The notes under the pieces are model-generated. The model ran no database searches and was not told the DNA's origin. It worked only from the letters and a program-made list of their open reading frames with translations. The position numbers were made by a program, and so were the translations under genes. Below are positions 1 through 9,189 of a stretch of 64,000 bases of DNA, in pieces. Each line of letters starts with the position of its first letter. Position 1 is the first letter of the stretch. Origin of the DNA: Chitinophagales bacterium. GTDB lineage: Bacteria > Bacteroidota > Bacteroidia > Chitinophagales > JADIYW01. The stretch covers positions 1-64,000 of the forward strand of contig JAMLHI010000004.1 in assembly GCA_023957235.1 (NCBI GenBank). Reading direction: 5' to 3'.

Positions 1-327
1 CCTGAAATAATAAGCGAAGACGTGAAAGCATTCCTGCAATTTGAAATAGATTGGTTAGGCGGGGAATGGTACATTGGTAAATGGCTTTTGACATTGACAA
101 TTCCACTTTCATTTTTTGCACTTGGACTTGCATTTTGGAAGCGTAGTTTATTTATCGGACTTGGTGTCATTGTGCTTATGGCGACAGGGAAAATTATTTG
201 GAGCATACAAAGTGCAGGAGAAATAGGAAAAACAACTTTAGTTCCAGCAGTTGTAGGAATGTTAGTATGTACTGGACTAATTTATTTTGGATTTAATCGA
301 CTTGAGAAAAACAACCCTTATCGTTAA
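1..327 (+). CDS. Small integral membrane protein, 5' end cut off by the window
   Basis: The frame is open from base 1, so the GTG at 22 may be an internal valine and the true start probably lies outside the window. The visible 109 residues hold about three hydrophobic segments (roughly residues 25-45, 48-65 and 80-98 of the visible part) and end in a short basic tail. There is no signal peptide or recognisable catalytic motif. The next gene is on the opposite strand, so this is the last gene of whatever transcript it belongs to. I do not recognise the family. An imperfect stem-loop at about 357-387 lies between this gene and the convergent neighbour but lacks a clear T-run. Confidence 0.55.
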   Translation, partial: PEIISEDVKAFLQFEIDWLGGEWYIGKWLLTLTIPLSFFALGLAFWKRSLFIGLGVIVLMATGKIIWSIQSAGEIGKTTLVPAVVGMLVCTGLIYFGFNRLEKNNPYR

Positions 328-443
328 TAGGGTTTGTGTCATGTGGACTGACGTTTACGGCTGGAAATTTTTATGGAAATTTTCCGTCCGAACACCAAGT
401 GCTCAACCGATGTCCAAAAATCAATAAAAGAACTCCTTTGTTT

Positions 444-944
444 TTATTTATAAACATAGGGTTGAATGTAAAGCATCAATTCTCCAGCTGAATCAAATGC
501 CCCCATTTTCTTTGCAACTAGATTGCCTTTTTGGTCAAAAATAAACGTAATAGGTATGGTATATATGCCTAAATTTTTCATATCTGTAAGAAGGTGATAG
601 ATTGGAATACTTAGTTGGTTTTTGGTGATAAAAGAATTGATTTTTTCTGAGTTTTCGTCAGATGCTAGTACAAATTCAATATTTTGATTTTTCATCTCTT
701 GATATACATTTTCAAACATGGGCATTTCCTGTACACAAGGAGGACACCATGTCGCCCAAAAATTAAGGACAACTACTTTTCCTTTAAATTTACTTAGATC
801 AAATGTCTCTTTTGATAAAGATTGAACATGTACTTCTTTCAATTGAATTTCAGGTGTTATAAAATATCTTTTAATAATCGTTCCTGCAAAGAGCAACAAA
901 AAGACGATAAATAAGCCAATCGTTATTTTTTTATTTTTAAACAT
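444..944 (-). CDS. TlpA/ResA-like membrane-anchored thiol-disulfide oxidoreductase
   Basis: A 166-residue protein with one N-terminal membrane anchor (about residues 8-24) followed by a thioredoxin fold facing the periplasm. The motif WCPPC (Cys67 and Cys70) sits after FWAT, as in TlpA/ResA proteins that reduce disulfides during cytochrome c maturation or envelope redox repair. The cis-Pro-type segment near 'YTIPITFIFD' and the following glycine-rich turn are also present. The start overlaps the 3' end of the upstream deacetylase gene by 22 bases, so the two are probably co-translated although their functions differ. The specific redox partner cannot be read from the sequence. Confidence 0.88.
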   Translation of the reverse strand: MFKNKKITIGLFIVFLLLFAGTIIKRYFITPEIQLKEVHVQSLSKETFDLSKFKGKVVVLNFWATWCPPCVQEMPMFENVYQEMKNQNIEFVLASDENSEKINSFITKNQLSIPIYHLLTDMKNLGIYTIPITFIFDQKGNLVAKKMGAFDSAGELMLYIQPYVYK

Positions 945-2002
945 GATAGTTTTTTAATCAGTTGAATATATATGTTTAATCCTTCCTTAAGTTCGTCTAT
1001 GAAGATAAATTCATCTGCGGTATGCGACCTTTCTGATTTGCCAGGTCCCATCTTGATAGAAGGTATATTTAATAAAGCTTGGTCAGAAAGGGTTGCAGAA
1101 CCAAATGTGGAAATATTGAGTTGTTGGGCTGCTTGTACAATAGGGTGGTCATCTGCAATAACACTTGGTTGTAATCTTGTTGATCGTGCTTGTAGTTGAC
1201 CATGTAAATGATTTTGAAGCAATTGAATTAACTCCTCATAATTATATGCTGCAGTAGTGCGGATATCTATGACATATTTACAAATGTCTGGAACGACATT
1301 GTGTTGTTTGCCCGCTTCAATAACTGTAACTGTCATCTTTGTTGCTCCGAGAACTGGACATTTTTTTTCTAATGTATAATTTTTGATCCATTGAATATCC
1401 TCAACAGCCTTGTAGATAGCATTGTCTCCAGTATCTCTTGCAGCATGTCCTGTCACTCCATATACAGTGGCATCTACTACCATCAGTCCTCGTTCGGCTG
1501 TTGCCATTTGCATTTCTGTTGGCTCTCCTACAATGGCAAGAGAGCAAGTGGAGGTGATATCTGCGATGGATGATATTCCATTTTGACCAGAAATTTCTTC
1601 CTCAGCAGTAGCAGCAATGCAGATATTAAAGGGCATATCTTTTCTGTCATAGAAGAATAAAAAGGCACCTATTAATGTAACTAAAGCACCTCCGGCATCA
1701 TTACTGCCTAGTCCATAAAGTTTGCCATCAACTTCAATAGGGCTAAAAGGATTTTTAGTATATAGTGCTGATGGTTTTACAGTATCAATATGAGAGTTCA
1801 GCAATATAGTAGGGAGACTTTCGTCAAAATATAGATTATAAGCCCAAGTGTTATTATTGCGAGTGTAAAATGTAATTTTTTCTGAACTAAAAAAAGCTCT
1901 TATCACTTGAGCAGCATTTTCTTCTTCTCTACTCAATGAAGGTGTAGCGATTAAATCCTTTAATAATTGAAATATTTTTTGAAAAATAAATGTATGTTCC
2001 AT
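923..2002 (-). CDS. argE: M20 family deacetylase, ArgE-like (N-acetylornithine/N-acyl-citrulline deacetylase)
   Basis: A zinc peptidase-fold amidohydrolase that removes the N-acyl group from an arginine-pathway intermediate. Metal-ligand motifs are visible: SHIDT (His71), SNDAGG (Asp102), the acidic AEEE catalytic cluster at 134-136, GEPTE, and SHTADEF near the C-terminus. I place the start at the ATG at 2002, not at the longer frame start at 2071, because the argB stop and this ATG overlap as TAATG, a classic coupled junction; the extra 23 residues look non-coding. In Bacteroidetes the arginine route often uses acylated citrulline, so the true substrate may be N-acetyl- or N-succinyl-citrulline. 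Position next to argB supports the arginine role. Confidence 0.85.
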   Translation of the reverse strand: MEHTFIFQKIFQLLKDLIATPSLSREEENAAQVIRAFFSSEKITFYTRNNNTWAYNLYFDESLPTILLNSHIDTVKPSALYTKNPFSPIEVDGKLYGLGSNDAGGALVTLIGAFLFFYDRKDMPFNICIAATAEEEISGQNGISSIADITSTCSLAIVGEPTEMQMATAERGLMVVDATVYGVTGHAARDTGDNAIYKAVEDIQWIKNYTLEKKCPVLGATKMTVTVIEAGKQHNVVPDICKYVIDIRTTAAYNYEELIQLLQNHLHGQLQARSTRLQPSVIADDHPIVQAAQQLNISTFGSATLSDQALLNIPSIKMGPGKSERSHTADEFIFIDELKEGLNIYIQLIKKLSCLKIKK

Positions 2003-2796
2003 TATATTGTAAATAGAGTGCCTAAAGGCTGATGATTTTGAATAATTTGAAATATATCTGATGCATGACACAATCTGACTTGTTGAACACCTTTTTGAAT
2101 CGCCAATTCAATATTATGAACTTTGGGAATCATGCCGGCTACTATTGTACCCTCATTAATGAGATTTTGTATTTGACCAATCTGTATATGAGGAATAAAA
2201 GAATTTTCATCATGAATATTTTTAAGTAATCCTTTCTTTTCAAAGCAATATACAAATTGAACTTGAAAATCCTGACTGAGCGCAATGGCCAATGAAGATG
2301 CTATAGTGTCTGCATTAGTATTCAGTATCTGCCCATTAATATCAATTGTCAATGGAGCAAAGATGGGGACAAAACCTGCATTTAGCAAAGCAATGATTTT
2401 AGTATTATCTACCTTATCTATATCACCCACATACCCAAAATCAATACTTGGATGCTTACGTTTGTGTGACAAAATTATCTTTCCATCAGCACCTGTTATA
2501 CCTATTGCATTGGTCTGAAGAGCTTGAAGTTGTGCAGTAATATTCTTATTGATAAGCCCGCCATACACCATAGTGACAATTTTTAATGTCTCGCTGTCCG
2601 TTACTCTTCTTCCTTCAATCATTATAGGTTCAATACCCATGGATTTGGATAATTCACTTGCAATTTTTCCACCTCCATGAACCAATATCTTATTTCCTTC
2701 AATCAAATGAAAATCATTTAAAAATTGATTTAAAGCTGTAGGGAAATCGACAATGTTTCCTCCGATTTTGACTATCGTCAGTTTGGGCTTATTCAT
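2002..2796 (-). CDS. argB: Acetylglutamate kinase
   Basis: A 264-residue amino-acid kinase that phosphorylates N-acetylglutamate (in some Bacteroidetes, N-succinylglutamate) in the second step of arginine synthesis. The N-terminal 'VKIGGNIV' strand-loop and the 'LVHGGGK' nucleotide/phosphate-binding motif are intact, as is the central NTDAxA-like segment 'NTNADTIASSLA'. Length is normal for the family. It is the first gene of the minus-strand block argB, argE, tlpA-like, and its stop overlaps the argE start by one base. The 325-base spacer upstream separates it from a divergent protease gene and should carry its promoter. Confidence 0.93.
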   Translation of the reverse strand: MNKPKLTIVKIGGNIVDFPTALNQFLNDFHLIEGNKILVHGGGKIASELSKSMGIEPIMIEGRRVTDSETLKIVTMVYGGLINKNITAQLQALQTNAIGITGADGKIILSHKRKHPSIDFGYVGDIDKVDNTKIIALLNAGFVPIFAPLTIDINGQILNTNADTIASSLAIALSQDFQVQFVYCFEKKGLLKNIHDENSFIPHIQIGQIQNLINEGTIVAGMIPKVHNIELAIQKGVQQVRLCHASDIFQIIQNHQPLGTLFTI

Positions 2797-3121
2797 AAGT
2801 ATAAAAGTAATTTTTTATAAGCATAAAAGAATATGAAATTTAATAAATAAGATGGGATGTCTTAATAACTTCTATGAATATTAAGATTTTTAAGAAAAGC
2901 GATCATCCTTGCTAATAATGTAAATTGTATCTTGAATTCAAAGAGGATGGTAGGGCTTACATTATATCAAATTGAAAAATGCTATTCATTGAAAACCTCA
3001 ATAGAAACTATCACTGCTTTTTCTTTTCATTTTAAACAAACGATAGAATATAATGAGAATTCAGTGGCTTATATATTATTGACATATTGATTGTTTAGTA
3101 TTATCTTTATAAGAAAATAGT
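2797..3121. other. Divergent intergenic region between argB and the M43 protease
   Basis: 325 bases of AT-rich sequence without a supportable gene. It must contain the promoters of two divergent units. A TATCTTTA element at about 3102-3109 resembles the Bacteroidetes -7 box (TAnnTTTG) for the plus-strand gene but ends in A. I see no RNA gene or repeat here. Confidence 0.4.
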
Positions 3122-4720
3122 ATGAAAGCGTTTGGCTTGTTCTCCTTGCTATTTCTGTTGATATCAGGGCAATTTGTATGGGCACAAGAATCTTGTGGAA
3201 ATGAACATTTTGAACAACATGCTAAATTATATCCAGAATATTTCCGGGAATATGAAAAATTGACTCATCAGCCTACTATCTTCCATCAAAGGTCTCAGGG
3301 AGAAGCTGTAATTTCAATTCCTATTGTCGTGCATGTTTTACATACGGGCGAACCGATAGGCCAGGGGGCTAATATTTCGGACAAACAGATTTTTGATGCT
3401 ATTCAAAAGGCGAATGAAGAATGGAGAAATGCAAGTGGAAATAGTACAGATATGAATTTTCAATTTTGTCTAGCTAGTAAAACGCCTCAAGGTCAACCAA
3501 CTAATGGAATAGTAAGAGTAGATGCTAGCCATATAGCTAATTATAAAGAAATGGGAATGAGCTATTCGGGCTCGGCAGGTGCCAATGAAGTGGTGTTGAA
3601 AAATCTAAGTAACTGGGATCATAATTATGTATATAATATTTGGATTGTCAATAAAATATCAAATGTCAATGTAGCTGCATTTGCGTATTACCCTTTAAGC
3701 ATTCATTTTTCTTTTGATGGAGCTACTGTTAGTTATCAATATATGGATAAATCTTCTTCATCATTAGCACATGAACTTGGACATGCGTTAGGTCTTTATC
3801 ATACTTTCGAAGGGAGTGAACAAGGTTGTCCTATCAATACTAATTGTGCAAATAATGGAGATAAAGTTTGTGATACCCCGCCACATTTGAAGTATGATTG
3901 TTATAAGACAGATTGTAGTGATTCTGATTTGGAAAACTCTTTTTCAAATATCATGAGCTATTGTTGGCCGAGAGTTCTATTTACTCTAGGACAAAAAAAT
4001 AGAGCTTATTCAGTTTTTAATAGTACCGTCAGAAAACAATTATTGAATTCTAAGGCTTGTCAAAAAATCTGTGATACCATTTATTCACAACAGACACAAT
4101 ATCTTTGTGGAAGTCAGAAAAGTGATACAGTAGTTCATTTCTTGAAAGCATTGAATGGATGTGATAGTATCCATACAATGATTACCCATTATCTTTCGCC
4201 ATTGTCTTTACAATTGAATGTAGATAGTATTTCTACTCCTTATCAATATAAATTTTCAATTGACACCTCTCAATTAGATAATATCAACTTGCAATGGTAT
4301 GTTAATGATACACTGGTGGCTACAAGTGCTTGGTTTGTTTTGACTGTAGAAGAGGGTAAATATTACAAAGTGAAACTGATAGGTGAAAATGTATGTGGGC
4401 AAGATACTGTCGAGATGATTGTTGACAAGACGATATCCACTTCAATATCTGAACATTCTATGGGGAAATCTATTCTTGTATATCCTAATCCTAGCGATGG
4501 TGATTTTATTCTTGCCTTGAAGAATTTTTCTCAAGGTGATTATAGTTTAAAGATTTTTGATGAATTGGGTAGGGTAGTCATGCTCAAAAATATTGATACT
4601 ATTGAAAAGCAAGTGATTCAAGTTAATCAATGCCACATTGTTGATGGAGTATATCAATTGTTAATATTGAAAGATGGAATACCTATTGAGGCGACTCGTC
4701 TAGTTTTCAAAAAATCTTAG
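3122..4720 (+). CDS. Secreted M43 (pappalysin-type) zinc metalloprotease with T9SS type A sorting domain
   Basis: A 532-residue secreted protease. An N-terminal signal peptide ends near 'FVWAQ'. The catalytic zinc site HELGHALGLYH has His217, Glu218, His221 and His227, the extended metzincin motif, followed by the downstream met-turn region 'NIMSYCWP'. The region 'IPIVVHVLH' before it is typical of the M43 cytophagalysin/ulilysin group. Cysteine pairs occur through the catalytic domain. After a middle beta-rich segment with 'CGSQKSDT', the last 80 residues ('ILVYPNPSDGDF...') form a Por secretion tail, so export by the type IX system with surface attachment or release is expected. The substrate is unknown. 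The stop codon overlaps the stop of the convergent small gene. Confidence 0.9.
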   Translation: MKAFGLFSLLFLLISGQFVWAQESCGNEHFEQHAKLYPEYFREYEKLTHQPTIFHQRSQGEAVISIPIVVHVLHTGEPIGQGANISDKQIFDAIQKANEEWRNASGNSTDMNFQFCLASKTPQGQPTNGIVRVDASHIANYKEMGMSYSGSAGANEVVLKNLSNWDHNYVYNIWIVNKISNVNVAAFAYYPLSIHFSFDGATVSYQYMDKSSSSLAHELGHALGLYHTFEGSEQGCPINTNCANNGDKVCDTPPHLKYDCYKTDCSDSDLENSFSNIMSYCWPRVLFTLGQKNRAYSVFNSTVRKQLLNSKACQKICDTIYSQQTQYLCGSQKSDTVVHFLKALNGCDSIHTMITHYLSPLSLQLNVDSISTPYQYKFSIDTSQLDNINLQWYVNDTLVATSAWFVLTVEEGKYYKVKLIGENVCGQDTVEMIVDKTISTSISEHSMGKSILVYPNPSDGDFILALKNFSQGDYSLKIFDELGRVVMLKNIDTIEKQVIQVNQCHIVDGVYQLLILKDGIPIEATRLVFKKS

Positions 4721-4881
4721 AAATTTCCTTTAAAGGTTCTACAAGATTTTTTTGAAGTTTCTTTTTTCTTGTTTTTAATAATGATAGGGGCAAATCTGCC
4801 ATCATAAGCTCCTTGCGAGATAGCTATTTCCCTACGTGCCTTTTTGACAGCCTTAATAGAATTGTGTTTTTTACTTTTCAT
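4717..4881 (-). CDS. Small basic conserved-looking protein (54 aa)
   Basis: The frame can open at 4917, but the ATG at 4881 gives a cleaner start: it removes a hydrophobic leader that looks like read-through of upstream sequence and leaves a 54-residue protein rich in Lys and Arg ('MKSKKHNSIKAVKKARREIA'). Short Lys/Arg-rich proteins with this kind of N-terminus are common in Bacteroidetes, but I cannot name a family. It ends tail-to-tail with the metalloprotease gene, the two stop codons overlapping by three bases. A role in binding RNA or ribosomes is only a guess from composition. Confidence 0.5.
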   Translation of the reverse strand: MKSKKHNSIKAVKKARREIAISQGAYDGRFAPIIIKNKKKETSKKSCRTFKGNF

Positions 4882-5087
4882 GAAGATAGATATGAATAAA
4901 TAAATCGTTTTTCTCAATAAAACTAAGTGATTCTTTGAATGATATATGTATTAAGAGATTGAAAAATAGGCATAATGCCCAAAATTGCACCTGACTTTTA
5001 AGTTAATACCTAAAAGCCAAGGGTGCAAAAACACTCATAGTTTTAATTTTGACTACAATTGACTATCTAAATATTCGGAATTAGGGT

Positions 5088-7145
5088 TTAAAATTTATAT
5101 TGAATTCCAATGGAATAATTGATTGGAGCCTGAGTGAAATATTTTTTTGTGCCATCTTCTTCTACATAACCATGGTTGTAATATTTGGTATTGGAGAGAT
5201 TGTTGGCGTATAAAGAAAACTGGAATTTTTTATATTGATAGGAGGCACGGGCATTGAGTAAGAAATAAGAATTTATCTGTGAAGTATTGGCAAAGTTGAT
5301 ATATGAAGAGGATTGAAATCTACCACTTACAGCAAAATTAAACCCTTTGTTGGCATAAGATACTTCCTGATTGATGATAAAAGCAGGTGTTAATATAGGA
5401 CTGAATTTTTCTGACTGTTCTTTTATCCTGCTATAGTTAAATGATGATTGGTTGCTGATACTGAAATGAGCATTAATTTTGTAATCTAAGCTTATTTCAA
5501 TGCCAGTTCTATAACTTTTCTCAACATGATTGGTCAGAGCCAAACCATTAGGACCAAAATTTCCATCTAAGACAATTTCATTTTTGAAGTCCATATAGTA
5601 TAAGTTAATATTGAAATTGAGTTTTTGATTTTGATATCTTAGCCCTATTTCATGGTCTGTAACGTATTCAGGTGTAGTGTTAAATAACATTGCATTCCCT
5701 AGACTATCTGTAAGTAGGTCATCATTTCCTCCAAAAATATCATTACGAGTTGGTTCCCTTCCTGTATATCCAATACTATAGTATAAAGATGCCTTTGGTT
5801 GAATATTAGCGTTTATTCCTAATTTCGGGCTGATAAAATGCCAATCCATATTAGGCATTTTTGCTGTTCCTTTGTAATTAAACATGACATATCTATATTG
5901 TACATCTGCCATTATATTGAGCCACTTGTAATTATAATTGATTTTTGAAAAGATACTGGCTTCATTTTTATATCCTATATTACTGTATAATGGACCTAAG
6001 GTTTTTTCACTTCCATGATGATTTTTCTTGTAGTAATTGGCATGAATTCCACTTGTCCATTGAATTGATTTTTTTGAAAGAGAATAATTTGAGAAAAAGC
6101 CTAAAAAATGTGAGTTCATATCATATTTATATAACTCATTAGTTGATGGTAAGCCTAAAAAATTATTATAATCAAAGAAATAGCCACTTTTTAAATAAGT
6201 ATAATAGACGCTAGATTGTAAAGATGAGGAAGACGAAATTTGCCATTGATTCAGTATTTGAAACAAAGCTTGAGTAGTATTATCTTTTTCATCTTTTGAA
6301 TTACCATTTGTCCTTCTATTGATGCGGATAAGTGAATCTGACACACCTATCCATGACATTCCATTTTGTTGATGACCTACTAATGCATTCATTTTCCAAA
6401 TGGCTTTATCATTATATATTCCACCACTTAAATAGGCTGATTGTGAATGATTGAAAGCATGTTTTTTGTACCCATCTGAATAGATTTCAGATATTCTAGC
6501 GTAGAGGCCTTTTCGATTTTTCAAGCCACTATTATATTCAGCAAATGCTCTAAGACTATTATAGGAACCGTAGTTGACTCCAAAAGTGGTTTGAGAAGAA
6601 TCTGCTAATAGTGGTGAAAATAATTGCACGCTACCACCATAACTAGCCACTCCATTTTTAGTCGAACCGACCCCTCTTTGTACTTGTATTTTACTGACAG
6701 AATTAAAAATATCTGGATAATTTGAAAAGTATCCTCCTTGGTCTTCTGGTTCATTAAGTGGAACACCATCTAGTGTTAGATTAATTCGGGATTGGTCTAT
6801 ACCTCTGATTCTGAAATAGGAGTATCCATTAGAAGCTCCTGCATCAGAATAGTTGGTAATTGAAGGAGTCTCTGACAATAAAAAAGAAGGTTCTTGCCCG
6901 ACGTTTTTGATTTTAATTTCTTCAGAATAAATATCTTGGAAGGAAATAGGAGCATTTTTTTTGACTTGATAATTAATGATGACCTCTTCTAATCGCTGGA
7001 TGGTGTCGTTTAGTTCTTGTTCCTGAGCAAATAAATTGTGGGCAAAGGAAAAGACAATAATCATTATGCCTTTAAATATTTTTTTTAATAAGTGAAATAA
7101 TTGCCCTTTGAATGGGTGCTGCAGATAGAAAGTGTTGAAAATCAT
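5088..7145 (-). CDS. TonB-dependent outer membrane receptor, probable thiamin transporter
   Basis: A 685-residue receptor with an N-terminal signal peptide (basic 'KKIFKG', hydrophobic core, 'NLFAQ' cleavage region), a plug domain at about residues 60-180 containing 'RIRGIDQSRINLTLDGVPLNE' type motifs, and a 22-strand-barrel-like C-terminal part ending in an aromatic residue ('IQYKF'). There is no carboxypeptidase-like N-terminal repeat and no SusD partner next to it, so it is not a polysaccharide-utilisation receptor. The TPP riboswitch just upstream implies control by thiamin pyrophosphate and so uptake of thiamin or a precursor. TPP-controlled TonB receptors of this type are known in Bacteroidetes. 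The start at 7145 is preferred over the Met at 7064 because it supplies the basic n-region of the signal peptide. Confidence 0.88.
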   Translation of the reverse strand: MIFNTFYLQHPFKGQLFHLLKKIFKGIMIIVFSFAHNLFAQEQELNDTIQRLEEVIINYQVKKNAPISFQDIYSEEIKIKNVGQEPSFLLSETPSITNYSDAGASNGYSYFRIRGIDQSRINLTLDGVPLNEPEDQGGYFSNYPDIFNSVSKIQVQRGVGSTKNGVASYGGSVQLFSPLLADSSQTTFGVNYGSYNSLRAFAEYNSGLKNRKGLYARISEIYSDGYKKHAFNHSQSAYLSGGIYNDKAIWKMNALVGHQQNGMSWIGVSDSLIRINRRTNGNSKDEKDNTTQALFQILNQWQISSSSSLQSSVYYTYLKSGYFFDYNNFLGLPSTNELYKYDMNSHFLGFFSNYSLSKKSIQWTSGIHANYYKKNHHGSEKTLGPLYSNIGYKNEASIFSKINYNYKWLNIMADVQYRYVMFNYKGTAKMPNMDWHFISPKLGINANIQPKASLYYSIGYTGREPTRNDIFGGNDDLLTDSLGNAMLFNTTPEYVTDHEIGLRYQNQKLNFNINLYYMDFKNEIVLDGNFGPNGLALTNHVEKSYRTGIEISLDYKINAHFSISNQSSFNYSRIKEQSEKFSPILTPAFIINQEVSYANKGFNFAVSGRFQSSSYINFANTSQINSYFLLNARASYQYKKFQFSLYANNLSNTKYYNHGYVEEDGTKKYFTQAPINYSIGIQYKF

Positions 7146-7244
7146 TTGAATGTAAATTAGCCTTGTGTTAAAATAAAAACTTGGCTAAAGGAATATTTTT
7201 AATGAATTTAAAAATACCATTTGCACAAATAAGATTGTGCTGTA

Positions 7245-7320
7245 CTTTTCCCTACGACAGTATCAACTGTATCAGGTTCAAAGGGACTCTCTCAATTCTA
7301 TTATAGAATACCCCTAAAGC
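7245..7320 (-). promoter_or_regulatory. TPP (thi-box) riboswitch
   Basis: Read on the minus strand, the segment shows the conserved thi-box parts in order: AGGGGTATTC, TGAGAGAGTCCC, TTTGAACCTGAT, a short P4/P5 stem, and CGTAGGGAA closing P1. These are the conserved pyrimidine- and pyrophosphate-sensing regions of the TPP aptamer. It lies about 100 bases before the TonB receptor gene in the same orientation. A small stem (GCACAA / TTGTGC, 7223-7240) follows directly, but without a strong T-run, so the mechanism (termination or ribosome access) is not decided. Confidence 0.93.
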
Positions 7321-7601
7321 CAATGCAAAGTTATGGCAAAAAATGATTTTAAATATTTTTTCATGATTTTTTATCTGAATTTATCTCCAATAATTTTTAA
7401 TAGATTGATTGTCAGATAGAAAAAGGGATACCCGTTTTTAAATTGGCATATTTGCTTGTCACCAATAAGTTGAAGAAGTAAAAATTTGTTTTGGATGATA
7501 TATACAAAATATATCACCTGCAGAAGTGTATTTCTAAATTCAGTATGATTTTCATGCTCATAAATCGGTATTAAACGTAACTTAGTGGCAATTTCTATTG
7601 T

Positions 7602-8138
7602 ATGAAACAAATTTTGATTTTTGGAGTGTTCAGTTTATTATTATTGGTTGCTTGTAAATATTCTGACATTCCTAAACATATTGAGGTCCGTAAACATTTA
7701 GAATTGGATTATGCTCCTTATTTGAATAAAACAGAAGATTTGCATCCCAATGCTATTGTGGGACTCCAAAACAAATACAGGGATGTTTATTATATAGTTG
7801 TGCCTCAGAAATGGAGCGAAGATTCGGCTTATGTCTATTATTTATTTGATTCGTTAAGTAATGATTTGAAGAATATAAAGAAAGCAGAGCAAGGTCTTCA
7901 TGAAGTATTAGTTTTGAGAGATACAAGTTATCATAATGACAAGGGTTATTTTGTTCAGAATATATTATTAACTGGAGTATTAAATGAGAAAAAATTAATT
8001 TTCAATATGCAGTTAATACAGAAAGATAAGACATTGTTTCAATCATCTGGATGGTGCTTTTGGAGTAAGAGGGATTTATGGATGAAAGATATTGATGCAA
8101 TGAATCAATCTATTCGTATTTTAGATGGGGTGAAATAA
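7602..8138 (+). CDS. Lipoprotein of unknown function, first gene of the mevalonate cluster
   Basis: A 178-residue protein with a clear lipoprotein signal: short basic start, hydrophobic core 'FGVFSLLLLVAC' and a Cys at position 18 in a lipobox. The mature part is mixed alpha/beta in character and has no motif I recognise; the last third contains a Trp-rich stretch ('SGWCFWSKRDLWMKD'). It sits 26 bases before fni and in the same orientation, so it is probably co-transcribed with the isoprenoid genes, but nothing in the sequence links it to isoprenoid metabolism. Similar small lipoproteins are common near this cluster type, which I state only as a possibility. Confidence 0.7.
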   Translation: MKQILIFGVFSLLLLVACKYSDIPKHIEVRKHLELDYAPYLNKTEDLHPNAIVGLQNKYRDVYYIVVPQKWSEDSAYVYYLFDSLSNDLKNIKKAEQGLHEVLVLRDTSYHNDKGYFVQNILLTGVLNEKKLIFNMQLIQKDKTLFQSSGWCFWSKRDLWMKDIDAMNQSIRILDGVK

Positions 8139-8164
8139 ATTCTTTTAAGCATAGAAGATTTAGA

Positions 8165-9187
8165 ATGAGCGAACTTAGAACAGATCCTACTTCTCAAAAA
8201 AGGAAAAACGACCATATTGATTTGGCATTTTCCTCTCAGACCGATATTGATCAGATAGATAAAAGATTTAGCTATGAGCCATTATTAGGTTGTTCTGAGG
8301 TAGAAATTCCTGTAAAATCTTTCTTAGGAAAGGAGATTCATACGCCAATATGGGTAGGAAGTATGACTGGAGGAACAGAGAAGGCATATCAGATTAATGA
8401 AAATCTAGCCCGTGCCTGTAATGAATTTAAAATGGGAATGGGATTAGGTTCTTGTCGTCAGTTGTTAGAGGATGATACTAGGATAAAAGATTTTGATTGG
8501 CGTCATTTGGTAGGAGAGGATAGACCATTTTATGCCAATTTGGGTATTTTTCAAATAGAAGAGTTACTTCGTCTTCAACAAATAGAAAAGATAGAGGTGT
8601 TGGTTCAAAGATTGCGTGTCAATGGATTGTTTATTCATGTCAATCCGCTTCAGGAATGGTTGCAACCAGAGGGAGATAAGTTTTACAGACCTGCAATTGA
8701 AACGATTCAAGATTTTATTGAGCGTACAGACATTCCTGTTATTGTGAAGGAAGTAGGACAGGGTATGGGCAAAAATAGTTTGTCTGCCTTGATGAAATTA
8801 CCTATTCAAGCAATAGAATTTGCTGCTCACGGTGGTACAAATTTCTCAAAACTTGAACTTCTTCGTAGTCAGCCAGCCTTCCAAGAATTGTATGAGAATA
8901 TTATCCGAATAGGCCATTCGGCAGAAGATATGGTGGAGTTTGTCAACCAGATTTTAGAGGAGCAAGCTAGTGAAGTTCAATGTAAACAGTTCATTATTTC
9001 TGGAGGAATAAAAAATTTTCTTGACGGATATTATTACATGAATAAATTGAATGCTACTGCTATTTATGGACAAGCTTCAACTTTGTTAAAGTATGCAACG
9101 ATTTCGTATGAAGCACTGCGAGAATATATACAAAGTCAGAGAGAAGGCTTGAAATTAGCTCAAGCATATTTAAAAGTAAACGAATAA
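8165..9187 (+). CDS. fni: Type 2 isopentenyl-diphosphate delta-isomerase (FMN-dependent)
   Basis: A 340-residue TIM-barrel flavoenzyme that interconverts IPP and DMAPP using reduced FMN and NADPH. Characteristic parts: 'RKNDHIDLA' at the N-terminus, 'PIWVGSMTGGT' (FMN-binding first strand), the 'GMGLGSCR' segment, 'VKEVGQGMG' with the conserved Lys, 'AAHGGTNF', and 'IISGGIKN' near the phosphate-binding end. Length matches the family. It is followed after two bases by HMG-CoA reductase, so the genes form a mevalonate-pathway operon. Type 2 isomerases typically accompany the mevalonate route in bacteria. Confidence 0.94.
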   Translation: MSELRTDPTSQKRKNDHIDLAFSSQTDIDQIDKRFSYEPLLGCSEVEIPVKSFLGKEIHTPIWVGSMTGGTEKAYQINENLARACNEFKMGMGLGSCRQLLEDDTRIKDFDWRHLVGEDRPFYANLGIFQIEELLRLQQIEKIEVLVQRLRVNGLFIHVNPLQEWLQPEGDKFYRPAIETIQDFIERTDIPVIVKEVGQGMGKNSLSALMKLPIQAIEFAAHGGTNFSKLELLRSQPAFQELYENIIRIGHSAEDMVEFVNQILEEQASEVQCKQFIISGGIKNFLDGYYYMNKLNATAIYGQASTLLKYATISYEALREYIQSQREGLKLAQAYLKVNE

Positions 9188-9189
9188 GT

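Noticed and set aside
7371-7610. Open frame of 79 codons on the minus strand
   Set aside because: It overlaps the start of the lipoprotein gene on the other strand, has no usable start context and an AT-driven composition without protein-like pattern.
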